A stretch of 27,218 bases of DNA, taken from positions 1 to 27,218 of the IMG/VR virus record IMGVR_UViG_3300009502_002944; one strand, 5' to 3'. The translations under genes were made by a program, and so were the position numbers. This document shows, one piece after another, positions 1 to 6,343 of the stretch (within the stretch, counting starts at the first letter, position 1; the number at the start of each line of letters is the position of its first letter). The notes under the pieces were generated by a model, which was not told the DNA's origin, did no database searches, and saw only the letters and a program-made list of their open reading frames with translations. This DNA comes from a virus.

Positions 1-234
1 ATGCCCGAAACCTACATCGCCATCCATCACCTTGCGACACCCCGGCAGCGACGGGCGCTCTATAGGTTTGGACTCCGTGATCCGCAGATCGTACGGGCCA
101 TGACCGCCCCCGAGGCCAGCCGACTGCTAACTATCCTAGTTACGGTGGCCAGACGCATACAGCCCGAGGCCACGACGCCCGCCGAATCCGAGGCCCGCAG
201 GACCGCCGACGCCGTGGGGGCGAAGCCCCTGTAA
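1..234 (+). CDS. Small hypothetical phage protein, possibly 5'-truncated
   Basis: A 77-residue basic reading frame that begins exactly at the left edge, so a start further upstream cannot be excluded and no ribosome binding site is visible. The protein is helical and charged with no Cys pair, membrane segment or motif that I recognise. Its composition (many GCC codons) matches the phage genes that follow. A T-tailed terminator hairpin begins 72 bases after its stop, so it is probably the last gene of an upstream unit. Function unknown. Confidence 0.5.
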   Translation: MPETYIAIHHLATPRQRRALYRFGLRDPQIVRAMTAPEASRLLTILVTVARRIQPEATTPAESEARRTADAVGAKPL

Positions 235-276
235 TCCAGCCCCGGCAGCTAATGAAAAAACCCGCCCCGGTCGATA

Positions 277-297
277 AAAAATAGTTGCCATATTTTT
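277..297 (+). repeat. AT-rich inverted repeat upstream of terminator
   Basis: AAAAATA (277-283) and TATTTTT (291-297) form a 7-bp A/T stem around a 7-base loop, just before the GC-rich terminator hairpin at 306-343. It could be part of a promoter or an operator; nothing in the sequence decides this. Confidence 0.25.
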
Positions 298-305
298 GAC
301 TCCGC

Positions 306-343
306 AAACCCCCCACCGTGACTAAGTGGGGGTTTCGCTTTTT
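306..343 (+). terminator. Intrinsic terminator
   Basis: AAACCCCC-AC (306-316, with one extra C bulged) pairs with GTGGGGGTTT (326-335) around a 9-base loop and is followed by CGCTTTTT. It lies after the first small gene and ends about 90 bases before the next start codon, as expected for the end of a transcription unit. Confidence 0.75.
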
Positions 344-433
344 GCATCGCTAAACTGTGAAACGCTAATCCGCCAGAGGCCCGCTACCGATAGATGGGAT
401 TGGTTGATAACGCTTAGGAAAATGGAGAGACAC

Positions 434-829
434 ATGATTACGCCGGAAGAAGCCGAAATATTGGTGAAGCATCATCTAAAAACACTTATCGATTTCGATT
501 TGCATTGTGCAGAAGGCGGGGGAATTGGCGGATCGGACTTCCGCATAATTCGCCAAGCCAACGAACGTATAGACGCCCTAATTGAAGCCGGTTTCATCAC
601 CGTGGAACAAGTACACGCCATCGCCGAGCCGATGTACGCCCAACGTGATCGGGATATTGCCGAGATACAGCCACTCATGGACGCCCTAGCCGCCGCCGCC
701 CAAGCAGGCAGGCAGCTATCGGAAAATTCCGCAACGGTCGATAGAAACTTTATCAGCCATGGAAATCTTTTGAGATTTCCGAAGGATAATTCCGGGGAAG
801 CCGGAACAGTAAGCCGGAACAGTAAATAG
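434..829 (+). CDS. Hypothetical phage protein
   Basis: A 131-residue protein. The frame stays open upstream to a GTG inside the terminator stem, but the ATG at 434 is chosen because GGAGAG (425-430) sits just before it and the terminator must lie outside the gene. Residues 1-100 are mostly helical and acidic; the tail (about 100-131) is polar and probably disordered. No domain recognised. The last codons overlap a short hairpin (TTCCGG/CCGGAA) that recurs before the tail-tube gene. It lies immediately upstream of the structured segment that precedes the primase, so it may belong to the early or replication region. Function unknown. Confidence 0.6.
   Translation: MITPEEAEILVKHHLKTLIDFDLHCAEGGGIGGSDFRIIRQANERIDALIEAGFITVEQVHAIAEPMYAQRDRDIAEIQPLMDALAAAAQAGRQLSENSATVDRNFISHGNLLRFPKDNSGEAGTVSRNSK
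790..809 (+). repeat. Hairpin TTCCGG-CCGGAA-CAG, copy 1
   Basis: TTCCGG (790-795), loop GGAAG, CCGGAA (801-806), then CAG and a purine-rich stretch with ATAGATAAAT. A partial second copy (GCCGGAACAGTAAATAG) follows directly. The same hairpin followed by CAG and ATAAATAAG occurs at 17387-17409, the only other place I noticed it. Confidence 0.5.
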
Positions 830-841
830 ATAAATGACCTA

Positions 842-971
842 GCTCGAAACTACGGTCGCCGCTAATGACCGCCCTCTATCACGGAGAGCAGCCAGAACAA
901 AAACGATAATCACGCCATAGCGGCGACCATGGGGCCATAACGTTTCGAGCCGTTATGGCCCCGCTTCTTTT
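842..971 (+). promoter_or_regulatory. Structured leader RNA candidate before the primase gene
   Basis: The stretch between the genes ending at 829 and starting at 997 contains three exact complementary pairs: GCTCGAAAC (842-850) with GTTTCGAGC (942-950); GGTCGCCGCTA (854-864) with TAGCGGCGACC (918-928); and GGGGCCATAACG (931-942) with CGTTATGGCCCC (951-962). The loop of the third hairpin (943-950) is itself complementary to 842-849. The segment can therefore fold either as a pseudoknot or as two alternative states. A small inner hairpin CTCT/AGAG (874-877, 885-888) sits inside the second stem. It has no plausible reading frame. It may control transcription or translation of the primase gene, or be an independent small RNA. 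Confidence 0.6.
931..971 (+). terminator. Strong intrinsic terminator before primase gene
   Basis: A perfect 12-bp stem, GGGGCCATAACG (931-942) and CGTTATGGCCCC (951-962), with an 8-base loop, followed by GCTTCTTTT. It ends only 25 bases before the primase ATG, so read-through or an internal start must be involved in expressing that gene. Its loop can pair with upstream bases 842-849, which suggests an attenuator. Confidence 0.7.
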
Positions 972-996
972 GGCGTGTTATCTAGGATCGTAAAAA

Positions 997-3345
997 ATGG
1001 CGGTAGTAAGAACCTATGACTATCACGACGACCGTGGAATTTTGGTCTACCAAGTATGCCGCACGGAACCAAAAGGATTTTTTCAACGCCGCCCCGGAGC
1101 GGATCATAAGGAGTGGATCAACGGCGTACCCGCCAACATCCGGACCATATTTCGACTCCCTCAGCTAGTCGCCTCCCCAGAAGGCAAAACGATTTACATC
1201 ACCGAAGGTGAAAAGGACGTGCTAGCTATTGTTGACCGGGGGAACTACGTAGCCACCTGCAATACATGCGGCGCTGGAAAATGGCCACACGACCACGACC
1301 ACTATTTTGAGAATCACCCTGTAATCATCATCGCCGACAAGGACGAGCCCGGACGGAAACACGCCCGCAACGTGGCAGAAGGCATCGCACTGGCAAAGGC
1401 CAAAAGTGTAAAGATCATTGAAGTACCGGGAGCGGGAAAGGATGCGACCGATTTTCTAGAAGCCGGGGGGACCATCGACGAGCTAGACGCCCTAGCCGCC
1501 GCCACCCCCGAGTATATCCCCACACCCAAACCGCTAGAACTGCCAGACGTGCCCGACATATTAGACACCGCAACGCCGGAGGCCACGACAGCCAAGGCCA
1601 TAATCCCACGACCCGCCGCCAAGGCCGCACCCGCACCCAGCAGCCCGGAAAACCAAAACCTCGAAAGCACTTGGCAAAACATACTCTTAAAAACCATGGC
1701 CACCCAAAAAGGCACGGGATGGATGGGAAAATGTCCAGCCCATAACGACGGCAAAGCCTCGTTATCGCTTGCTCGGGGAGAAGACGGGCGAATCCTAATG
1801 AAGTGTTTCGCAGGATGCGAGTTTGCGGAGATAACGAAAGCCCTGCAAATCGAATCATGCTCATGTTTCCCGCCCATCGCCAAACGGGGCACGCAGCCAC
1901 CGGAACCACCCGACGCCGAAACCCTTAACTACGCCCAATACTACCAGCCCAGAGAATGGCAGATAAACCGGGAGGCAGTGCCCGCAATCATTGCCACCGT
2001 CAATGATTTTCTTTGCGCAGAACTTCAGCAGGAACCTAGCATTGCCACCCTTGCCGCCTCATTATGGTGCGCCACGGCCATAATCGGAAAACGAGTAGCG
2101 TTTACCAATCGTGGAAATCGGTACTATTGCAATCTGTTTATGGCCATCCTCAGCCCATCGGGTGGAAATAAATCAGGCACGGCCGGAACCGTGGTAGATT
2201 TATTGGCGGAAGTATTGCCGAACGTGGGGGAGATATCTAGTACCACTCTCCCCGCATTTCTCGCCCGCTACGGTGATTCCATCGCCGGGGGAGCAACCGA
2301 CCGGGATCAAAGATTTAAGGAAATCAAAGAAAAACACTCCCTCAATTTGTCCGGTACACCGCTAGTTATTGACGAATTCCGAGCTTTCGTTATGGAAATG
2401 ATTCCGGAAAATGAAGCCACAAAAAACAGCCAAAAATTCTGCAAGCTAACGGAAAATCGTTTGGTGGACTCGGACACCGTGAGCCGTGGTTTGCGGTTAC
2501 TATTCGATCCGTGCGTTAATATGCTTGGACTCAGCCAGACGGACCCGTGGAATAACGAAATGAGATCGGCAGCTTGCCAAACTGGAGGCATAGCCGCCCG
2601 AATTCTCCCCGCCAATCCCGATATGCTTAAATTGGTTGGCTGGACCTGCAAGCCCGTTACACGTTACGAGGCCGTGGAAGCCCTGCAAAAACTAGCGGAT
2701 TATGTTTCCGCCCGATCCGATGTTAGCCAGAGAATTGGCGTAACTTTTGGGGGTGGGGATGACCCCCTGAAAACCGTCAAAGATTCCGCCGTGGCAGCCT
2801 ATCCGTATGTATCATATTTCGCCGAATCCCACCCCGATGAATGGTCGTTACTAGAAAGTAAAATTCTCATGCAATCCGCCAAGATCGGAGCAGTATTGGC
2901 CGTGGCAGATCAGGCAGCCCGAGCCGCACCTATGGACCCGTTTTCCACCGCACCAGACACCACAGTGGACGCCGCCCCATTTATGAAATGGGCTTGGACG
3001 TTTACCGGATTTTGTCACGTATCAAATACCTACCATTGCGTGAGAACGACCGAGCAATCCGTTTTGCAGGACCGCATGATTGACGCCATGAAACGACACC
3101 ACGGCATCGCCTCCCGCCGTGATCTTTGCCGAGCTATGAATCTGAAATCTTTTGAGGCACAACAGATCATTGATCTAATGCTACAAGACGGAATGATCGT
3201 ACCATGTAAGGACGGACGTAGGCAGGTTTTTCAGTTGCGACAAGAAACCGACACTTTGGATGCTTTTGGGGTAAAAGACCAAAAAGACTGTCACACGTCA
3301 TCTAAGGTTAATGACACATTTACCGACACTTTCCACAAGCTATAA
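997..3345 (+). CDS. Phage replication primase/helicase: Toprim, CHC2 zinc finger, DUF3987-like ATPase (permuted order)
   Basis: A 782-residue replication protein. Residues 1-60 match the segment that normally links zinc finger and Toprim (YxYxDxxGxLxYQVxR, FxQRRPG). Toprim: ITEGEKD (68-74) and IIIADKDEPGR (110-120), then KDATDFLEAGGT. After a Pro/Ala linker (~185-225) comes a CHC2-type zinc finger: C246-x2-H249, C270-x3-C274 with GWMGKCPAH before it. It is followed by an ATPase domain with an atypical P-loop SPSGGNKSGT (386-395) and Walker B LVIDE (456-460), then a C-terminal winged-helix-like part (~700-770). In known primases the zinc finger comes first; here it lies between Toprim and the ATPase. 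AGGA precedes the ATG. Presumably it primes and unwinds phage DNA. Family assignment is firm, precise activity inferred. Confidence 0.85.
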   Translation: MAVVRTYDYHDDRGILVYQVCRTEPKGFFQRRPGADHKEWINGVPANIRTIFRLPQLVASPEGKTIYITEGEKDVLAIVDRGNYVATCNTCGAGKWPHDHDHYFENHPVIIIADKDEPGRKHARNVAEGIALAKAKSVKIIEVPGAGKDATDFLEAGGTIDELDALAAATPEYIPTPKPLELPDVPDILDTATPEATTAKAIIPRPAAKAAPAPSSPENQNLESTWQNILLKTMATQKGTGWMGKCPAHNDGKASLSLARGEDGRILMKCFAGCEFAEITKALQIESCSCFPPIAKRGTQPPEPPDAETLNYAQYYQPREWQINREAVPAIIATVNDFLCAELQQEPSIATLAASLWCATAIIGKRVAFTNRGNRYYCNLFMAILSPSGGNKSGTAGTVVDLLAEVLPNVGEISSTTLPAFLARYGDSIAGGATDRDQRFKEIKEKHSLNLSGTPLVIDEFRAFVMEMIPENEATKNSQKFCKLTENRLVDSDTVSRGLRLLFDPCVNMLGLSQTDPWNNEMRSAACQTGGIAARILPANPDMLKLVGWTCKPVTRYEAVEALQKLADYVSARSDVSQRIGVTFGGGDDPLKTVKDSAVAAYPYVSYFAESHPDEWSLLESKILMQSAKIGAVLAVADQAARAAPMDPFSTAPDTTVDAAPFMKWAWTFTGFCHVSNTYHCVRTTEQSVLQDRMIDAMKRHHGIASRRDLCRAMNLKSFEAQQIIDLMLQDGMIVPCKDGRRQVFQLRQETDTLDAFGVKDQKDCHTSSKVNDTFTDTFHKL

Positions 3346-3378
3346 GTATATATGTATACAGTAAATATATAATATCGT
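3344..3378 (+). promoter_or_regulatory. AT-rich tract after the primase gene
   Basis: Directly after the primase stop lies a run made almost only of A and T, including GTATATATGTATAC and AAATATATAATAT, in otherwise GC-rich DNA. Such a tract next to a replication gene suits a DNA-unwinding element or a promoter. No consensus -35/-10 pair with proper spacing could be fixed. Confidence 0.4.
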
Positions 3379-3448
3379 AACGTAAGTGTCAGTGAAAAAA
3401 GGATACCCACCCATGTTTGGTCATTTTTCAGCGCATGCCTATATGGGG

Positions 3449-3468
3449 GGTGTAACAATTGTGACACC
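3449..3468. promoter_or_regulatory. 20-bp near-perfect palindrome, operator-like
   Basis: GGTGTAACAATTGTGACACC reads the same on both strands except for one symmetric pair of positions. It lies in the non-coding stretch downstream of the primase gene and upstream of the AP2-domain frame. Length and symmetry fit a dimeric regulator or a replication-initiator binding site. The rest of 3379-3482 holds nothing else I can support. Confidence 0.5.
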
Positions 3469-3647
3469 ATCTAATTACCTAAAGACGAACGATTAACAGC
3501 GTACCAGAGTATTCAGAATTCAGAGTTTGCCACCTCACCCGGCCGGTACGCCGTGGCCGCAATCCCACGGGACTTTGCCGCCGATGCGCAGGCCATCACA
3601 GCGGCACCACCAAGCCCACGACATCCGCCACCGGATACTGTGGGGTG

Positions 3648-3818
3648 ATGTATGACCCGGTTCACGACCCCGAGAGGCCATACCGGGCCATAATCACTAT
3701 CCACAGCCATGGCGTACGGCTGGGGGACTACAGCGTAGCCGCCGACGCCCACGCCGCCTATCAGGAACGATGCCTAGAACTCGGGAGGATGAAAACCGAA
3801 AACGGTCGAAGAAACTAG
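3648..3818 (+). CDS. AP2-like DNA-binding domain protein, start uncertain
   Basis: From ATG 3648 the frame gives 56 residues, with YRAIITIHSHGVRLGDY followed by a helix ADAHAAYQERCLEL. This is the AP2 pattern (xRAxIxxxGxxxxLGxFxxxxxAxxAY) seen in phage HNH/AP2 proteins. The first AP2 strand, GYCGVMYD, is encoded in the same frame upstream of this ATG. Still further upstream the frame gives GLCRRC, like the zinc ribbon at 4382. The frame is open back to 3483 but has no ATG, and its only GTG is the codon just before ATG 3648. Either a rare start (ATT 3492) is used, or the 5' end is broken and this is a decayed homing-type or regulatory gene. It probably binds DNA; biological role unknown. Confidence 0.45.
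   Translation: MYDPVHDPERPYRAIITIHSHGVRLGDYSVAADAHAAYQERCLELGRMKTENGRRN
3804..3814 (+). repeat. 11-bp direct repeat, left copy
   Basis: GGTCGAAGAAA at the end of the AP2 frame recurs exactly at 4021-4031, flanking the TCTAGAAG cluster on both sides. Confidence 0.45.
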
Positions 3819-3839
3819 AGTGTTTCTCCTTTGCCGATG

Positions 3840-3871
3840 ATGCCTACCTCCCCGGTGGGCATTGTCGTTTT
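3840..3871 (+). terminator. Intrinsic terminator after AP2 frame
   Basis: ATGCCTACC (3840-3848) pairs with GGTGGGCAT (3854-3862), nine pairs with one U-G, around a 5-base loop, and TGTCGTTTT follows. It lies 22 bases after the AP2 stop codon, which supports that frame being transcribed. Confidence 0.5.
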
Positions 3872-3993
3872 CTAGAAGTCTTCTAGAAGCTTCTAGGACG
3901 CACAGAACCGACCATTTCCCGCATCGCCGGGGTTACGGCATCTAGAAACACCATCTAGAAGACTTCTGACAGCATCTAGAAGCTTGTCAGAAG
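3871..3993. repeat. Cluster of TCTAGAAG motifs and nested inverted repeats
   Basis: TCTAGA occurs five times in about 110 bases (3871, 3882, 3941, 3954, 3975), four of them as TCTAGAAG, and a sixth near-copy CTTCTAGGA starts at 3889. The first two form back-to-back palindromes. The last lies inside a hairpin with exact 9-bp arms CTTCTGACA (3963-3971) and TGTCAGAAG (3985-3993). No reading frame covers the region. The array looks like clustered protein-binding sites, such as an origin or a repressor/partition site. The same motif recurs singly at 4902 and in tandem at 14141. Confidence 0.55.
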
Positions 3994-4020
3994 ATCGCCG
4001 CTATCGGTTTTTCTGGGGAA

Positions 4021-4031
4021 GGTCGAAGAAA
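4021..4031 (+). repeat. 11-bp direct repeat, right copy
   Basis: Exact copy of GGTCGAAGAAA from 3804-3814, placed just before the ribosome binding site of the next gene. Confidence 0.45.
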
Positions 4032-4059
4032 TAAGTATGAAAAGGAGAACACGTAAATC

Positions 4060-4392
4060 ATGGTAAATATCATTGAACTAGTAACTACGCCCGAGCTTGC
4101 CGCCGCACTAGAACCCGGCAGATATGTATATCTGGTAGCCACGGGACTGGTTAGTCCATTTTCTGACATGCACGCCGCTAACATGGCCATCGGTGGGGGA
4201 CGTGATGTAGACGGGCGATATGGAAATGAATTAACCCCGCCATATTCCGCCGTATTTCTCAGCGCCGCCGACGCCCAGAGGCTGGGAGAATTCTTAGTGT
4301 GGAGGATTGTATCCGCCAGCATCACCAGCCCCACCATGCTTAACCCGGTAGCCGTGAAACTCATCTTAGAGCGGGACGCCAATGGCCAATGA
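4060..4392 (+). CDS. Hypothetical phage protein
   Basis: A 110-residue protein of mixed beta/alpha character, with a Gly-rich patch (IGGGRDVDGRYGNELTPPYSAVFLS) and a helical C-terminus. No family recognised. AAGGAG lies about 13 bases before the ATG, a rather wide spacing, but no closer in-frame start exists. Its end overlaps the start of the next gene by 11 bases, so the two are probably translationally coupled. As the first gene after the control-like region it opens the long + strand gene run. Function unknown. Confidence 0.6.
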   Translation: MVNIIELVTTPELAAALEPGRYVYLVATGLVSPFSDMHAANMAIGGGRDVDGRYGNELTPPYSAVFLSAADAQRLGEFLVWRIVSASITSPTMLNPVAVKLILERDANGQ

Positions 4393-4636
4393 CGATCTCG
4401 ATATCTGTCTCACCCCCGGATGCCCACACCCCGCCCACGCCCACGGACTTTGCCGCCGTCACTATGACCGGCAACGCAACCAGCCCACACCCCGCCGCAA
4501 TATCTGTCAGACGGATGATTTTTGTTCGCATTTCACGCCGGATGAATGCGACCAGATCGCAGCCGGGATCGTCGCCAAATTACTAGCCGCCGAGGAGGCC
4601 GACACAATCCGCCTATTCCGAAACAGGAGAAATTAA
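4382..4636 (+). CDS. Small zinc-ribbon protein
   Basis: 84 residues. The N-terminus holds C9-x4-C14-x9-C24-x2-H27 with the signature GLCRRHYDR, a small zinc-binding module common in phage proteins; the same Cys/His spacing occurs at the N-terminus of the HNH protein at 6340. The second half is acidic and helical, with two further Cys (ICQTDDFCSHF) near the middle. It may bind nucleic acid, but nothing shows the target. It overlaps the previous gene and is followed within five bases by the holin-like gene. Confidence 0.65.
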   Translation: MANDDLDICLTPGCPHPAHAHGLCRRHYDRQRNQPTPRRNICQTDDFCSHFTPDECDQIAAGIVAKLLAAEEADTIRLFRNRRN

Positions 4637-4640
4637 ATCT

Positions 4641-4886
4641 ATGACCATTTCCGATATCAGATCATTTCTTGCCGGTAGAAAAACCTACGCCGTGGCAGCC
4701 GCCGCCTTAATCACGCTTGGCATTGCGTGGAGTGATTCCAAAATCACCACCGAATCCGCCATAGAAAAAGCCGTGGCCATAATCCTTGCCAGTACCATGC
4801 GGGCCGGAATTCAGAAAGCGCAGGACAGCGCCGCCGAATCCGCCAACATCCTGAAAAATGCTACGAAATGTTGCGGGGATGAATGA
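4641..4886 (+). CDS. Small holin-like membrane protein
   Basis: 81 residues with a short cytoplasm-type N-terminus containing GRKTY, one hydrophobic segment (~15-31, AVAAAALITLGIAW) and a second weakly hydrophobic helix (~42-58, KAVAIILASTMRAGIQKA), then a polar tail. This arrangement (GRKTY, membrane helix, amphipathic helix) is seen in small phage membrane proteins often labelled holin. GGAG stands before the ATG. No endolysin is adjacent, so a lysis role is an inference; a structural membrane role is also possible. Confidence 0.5.
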   Translation: MTISDIRSFLAGRKTYAVAAAALITLGIAWSDSKITTESAIEKAVAIILASTMRAGIQKAQDSAAESANILKNATKCCGDE

Positions 4887-4970
4887 CCACCGGCAAACAT
4901 CTAGAAGGATTTTCGCAGACGCCCACCGAATAACAGACATAGAAAACTAGCCGCCAATCCGGGGGAAATA

Positions 4971-5849
4971 ATGACATCCATTCTCATGACCACGACCGTA
5001 ACCACGTTGAACGCAGGCCAAATCGTTACATATTTGGGAGGCCATAACTACATCGTAGCCGATGCACTAGCCACAAACTGGATTGCATCAGGTTTGGCCA
5101 CCGCCTACACGCCGCCAATTGGCACGGGAGCAGTAGACAGTGTAAACGGCCAAACGGGTACAGTGGTTTTGGACGCCTCAGACGTTGGCGCACTGGCACC
5201 CGATGGGGACGGCAGCGGATTAACCGGCGTAACTGCCACCGTTACCGAAACCGATCCAGTGGTAGGCGCAATCACTGGCATTGTTAAAGCGGATGGAGCC
5301 GGGAACATCACCGCCGCCACGGCTAGCACAGACTACACCGTGCCGGATGATTTGGCCGATTATTTCCCACTGGCTGGGGGAACAATGACCGGCAATGTAG
5401 ACATGACAGCGGCTGGTTTGAAAATGGGCGCAACGACCGTAGGCGGGGGAGATATATCGGTGAATTCGATTTATCTAGATACCAGCATCATTTTTGACGA
5501 CGCCACCACCCAAACCACGGCATGGACTGGGACAGACGCCAACGCTTTATCAGCCAACGGCGGGACGATGTATGGCGATATCAACATGAACTCCTGCAAC
5601 ATTAACACCATTGCCACACTATCCGCCGTTACCGTTACGGACGGGCAATACGTGATACTTGGCACACTATCCAGCCCCGCCAGCGGTTACGGATTATGGC
5701 TTAACTCGGGAGCAGGAATTCAGTTTGCAGCCGGTGCAGCCATAACACTCCCCGACTACTCGACCATCACCACACCCGCCGAAGGCATGGTGGCGTGGGA
5801 TTACACCGGCCACGCCATGAAAACATACAACGGCACAACGTGGATTTAA
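4971..5849 (+). CDS. Tail-fibre-like protein with shared N-terminal module
   Basis: 292 residues. Residues ~1-47 form the module found also in the genes at 14221 and 15126 (hydrophobic start, AGQIV, WIASGLA, TPP). Residues ~57-75 (SVNGQTGTVVLDASDVGAL) and the later FPLAGGTMTGNVDM are hallmark segments of phage tail-fibre and collar proteins. The rest is Gly/Ala/Thr-rich and probably beta-structured, ending in YNGTTWI, like fibre or receptor-binding C-termini. GGGGGA (4961-4966) precedes the ATG. The gene lies 3.3 kb before the terminase rather than after the tape measure, which is unusual for a fibre. Receptor binding is inferred. Confidence 0.65.
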   Translation: MTSILMTTTVTTLNAGQIVTYLGGHNYIVADALATNWIASGLATAYTPPIGTGAVDSVNGQTGTVVLDASDVGALAPDGDGSGLTGVTATVTETDPVVGAITGIVKADGAGNITAATASTDYTVPDDLADYFPLAGGTMTGNVDMTAAGLKMGATTVGGGDISVNSIYLDTSIIFDDATTQTTAWTGTDANALSANGGTMYGDINMNSCNINTIATLSAVTVTDGQYVILGTLSSPASGYGLWLNSGAGIQFAAGAAITLPDYSTITTPAEGMVAWDYTGHAMKTYNGTTWI

Positions 5850-5861
5850 TCGGGTGATATC

Positions 5862-6143
5862 GTGAAACTGGAAAATCAAAACATCACCATCGGGACCGTG
5901 GGCAAAATGACAAGCGCCGCCATCGGCATCATAGCCATAATTGTTTCCGCCGTACTGGCCTACGCCTCAGTGCGGGCCGACACAAATCAAAACAAAACGG
6001 CCATAGTGGAAATTCAAACGGAGCAAACGAGGCAGGACGCCAGAGTAACCGACGATGAAAAGAACGCCAACGAAATGAACCTGAAAATAGATCGGGCCAT
6101 AACGATTCTTGAGAGGATCGACAAAAAGGTAGGACGGCCATAG
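5862..6143 (+). CDS. Membrane-anchored coiled-coil protein
   Basis: 93 residues, GTG start with GGGTGA shortly upstream. A membrane helix (~19-39, AAIGIIAIIVSAVLAYASV) is followed by a long charged heptad-like helix (~45-88) rich in Gln, Glu, Asn and Lys. This is the shape of small phage membrane proteins near lysis genes (DUF-type haemolysin XhlA-like, or i-spanin-like). Together with the holin-like gene at 4641 it may form a membrane/lysis group around the fibre gene, but no lysin is present. Function not proven. Confidence 0.55.
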   Translation: MKLENQNITIGTVGKMTSAAIGIIAIIVSAVLAYASVRADTNQNKTAIVEIQTEQTRQDARVTDDEKNANEMNLKIDRAITILERIDKKVGRP

Positions 6144-6145
6144 CC

Positions 6146-6343
6146 ATGCACGCCATAACTCTGCAATGTACAAAGTGTAACGCCGTGATAAATGCCGAGG
6201 CCGAAATCATAAGCCCGGATTATGACCGGATGTTTTTGAAATGCTGGAAATGCAGCGCCGCAGAAAATGCACTGGCAGAAGCGGAGAGGCATAAGCGACA
6301 GTATCTAGACGCCTATGCCGACATGATAGAGGCCACCAAATGA
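6146..6343 (+). CDS. Zinc-ribbon protein (CxxC...CxxC)
   Basis: 65 residues with two CxxC knuckles, CTKC (residues 8-11) and CWKC (32-35), a classic zinc ribbon, then a charged helix (~37-65). The overall shape recalls the small Com-type zinc-ribbon proteins of Mu-like phages, but the similarity is too slight to assign that role. The start lies two bases after the previous stop, and the end overlaps the HNH gene as ATGA. Probably nucleic-acid binding. Confidence 0.6.
   Translation: MHAITLQCTKCNAVINAEAEIISPDYDRMFLKCWKCSAAENALAEAERHKRQYLDAYADMIEATK

Noticed and set aside
3513-3752. 79-residue minus-strand frame in the control-like region
   Set aside because: It is the antisense of the AP2-domain frame; all other phage genes are on +, and the + frame has a recognisable domain.
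3860-4000. CRISPR array
   Set aside because: The TCTAGAAG repeats are short, irregularly spaced and palindromic, with no constant spacers.
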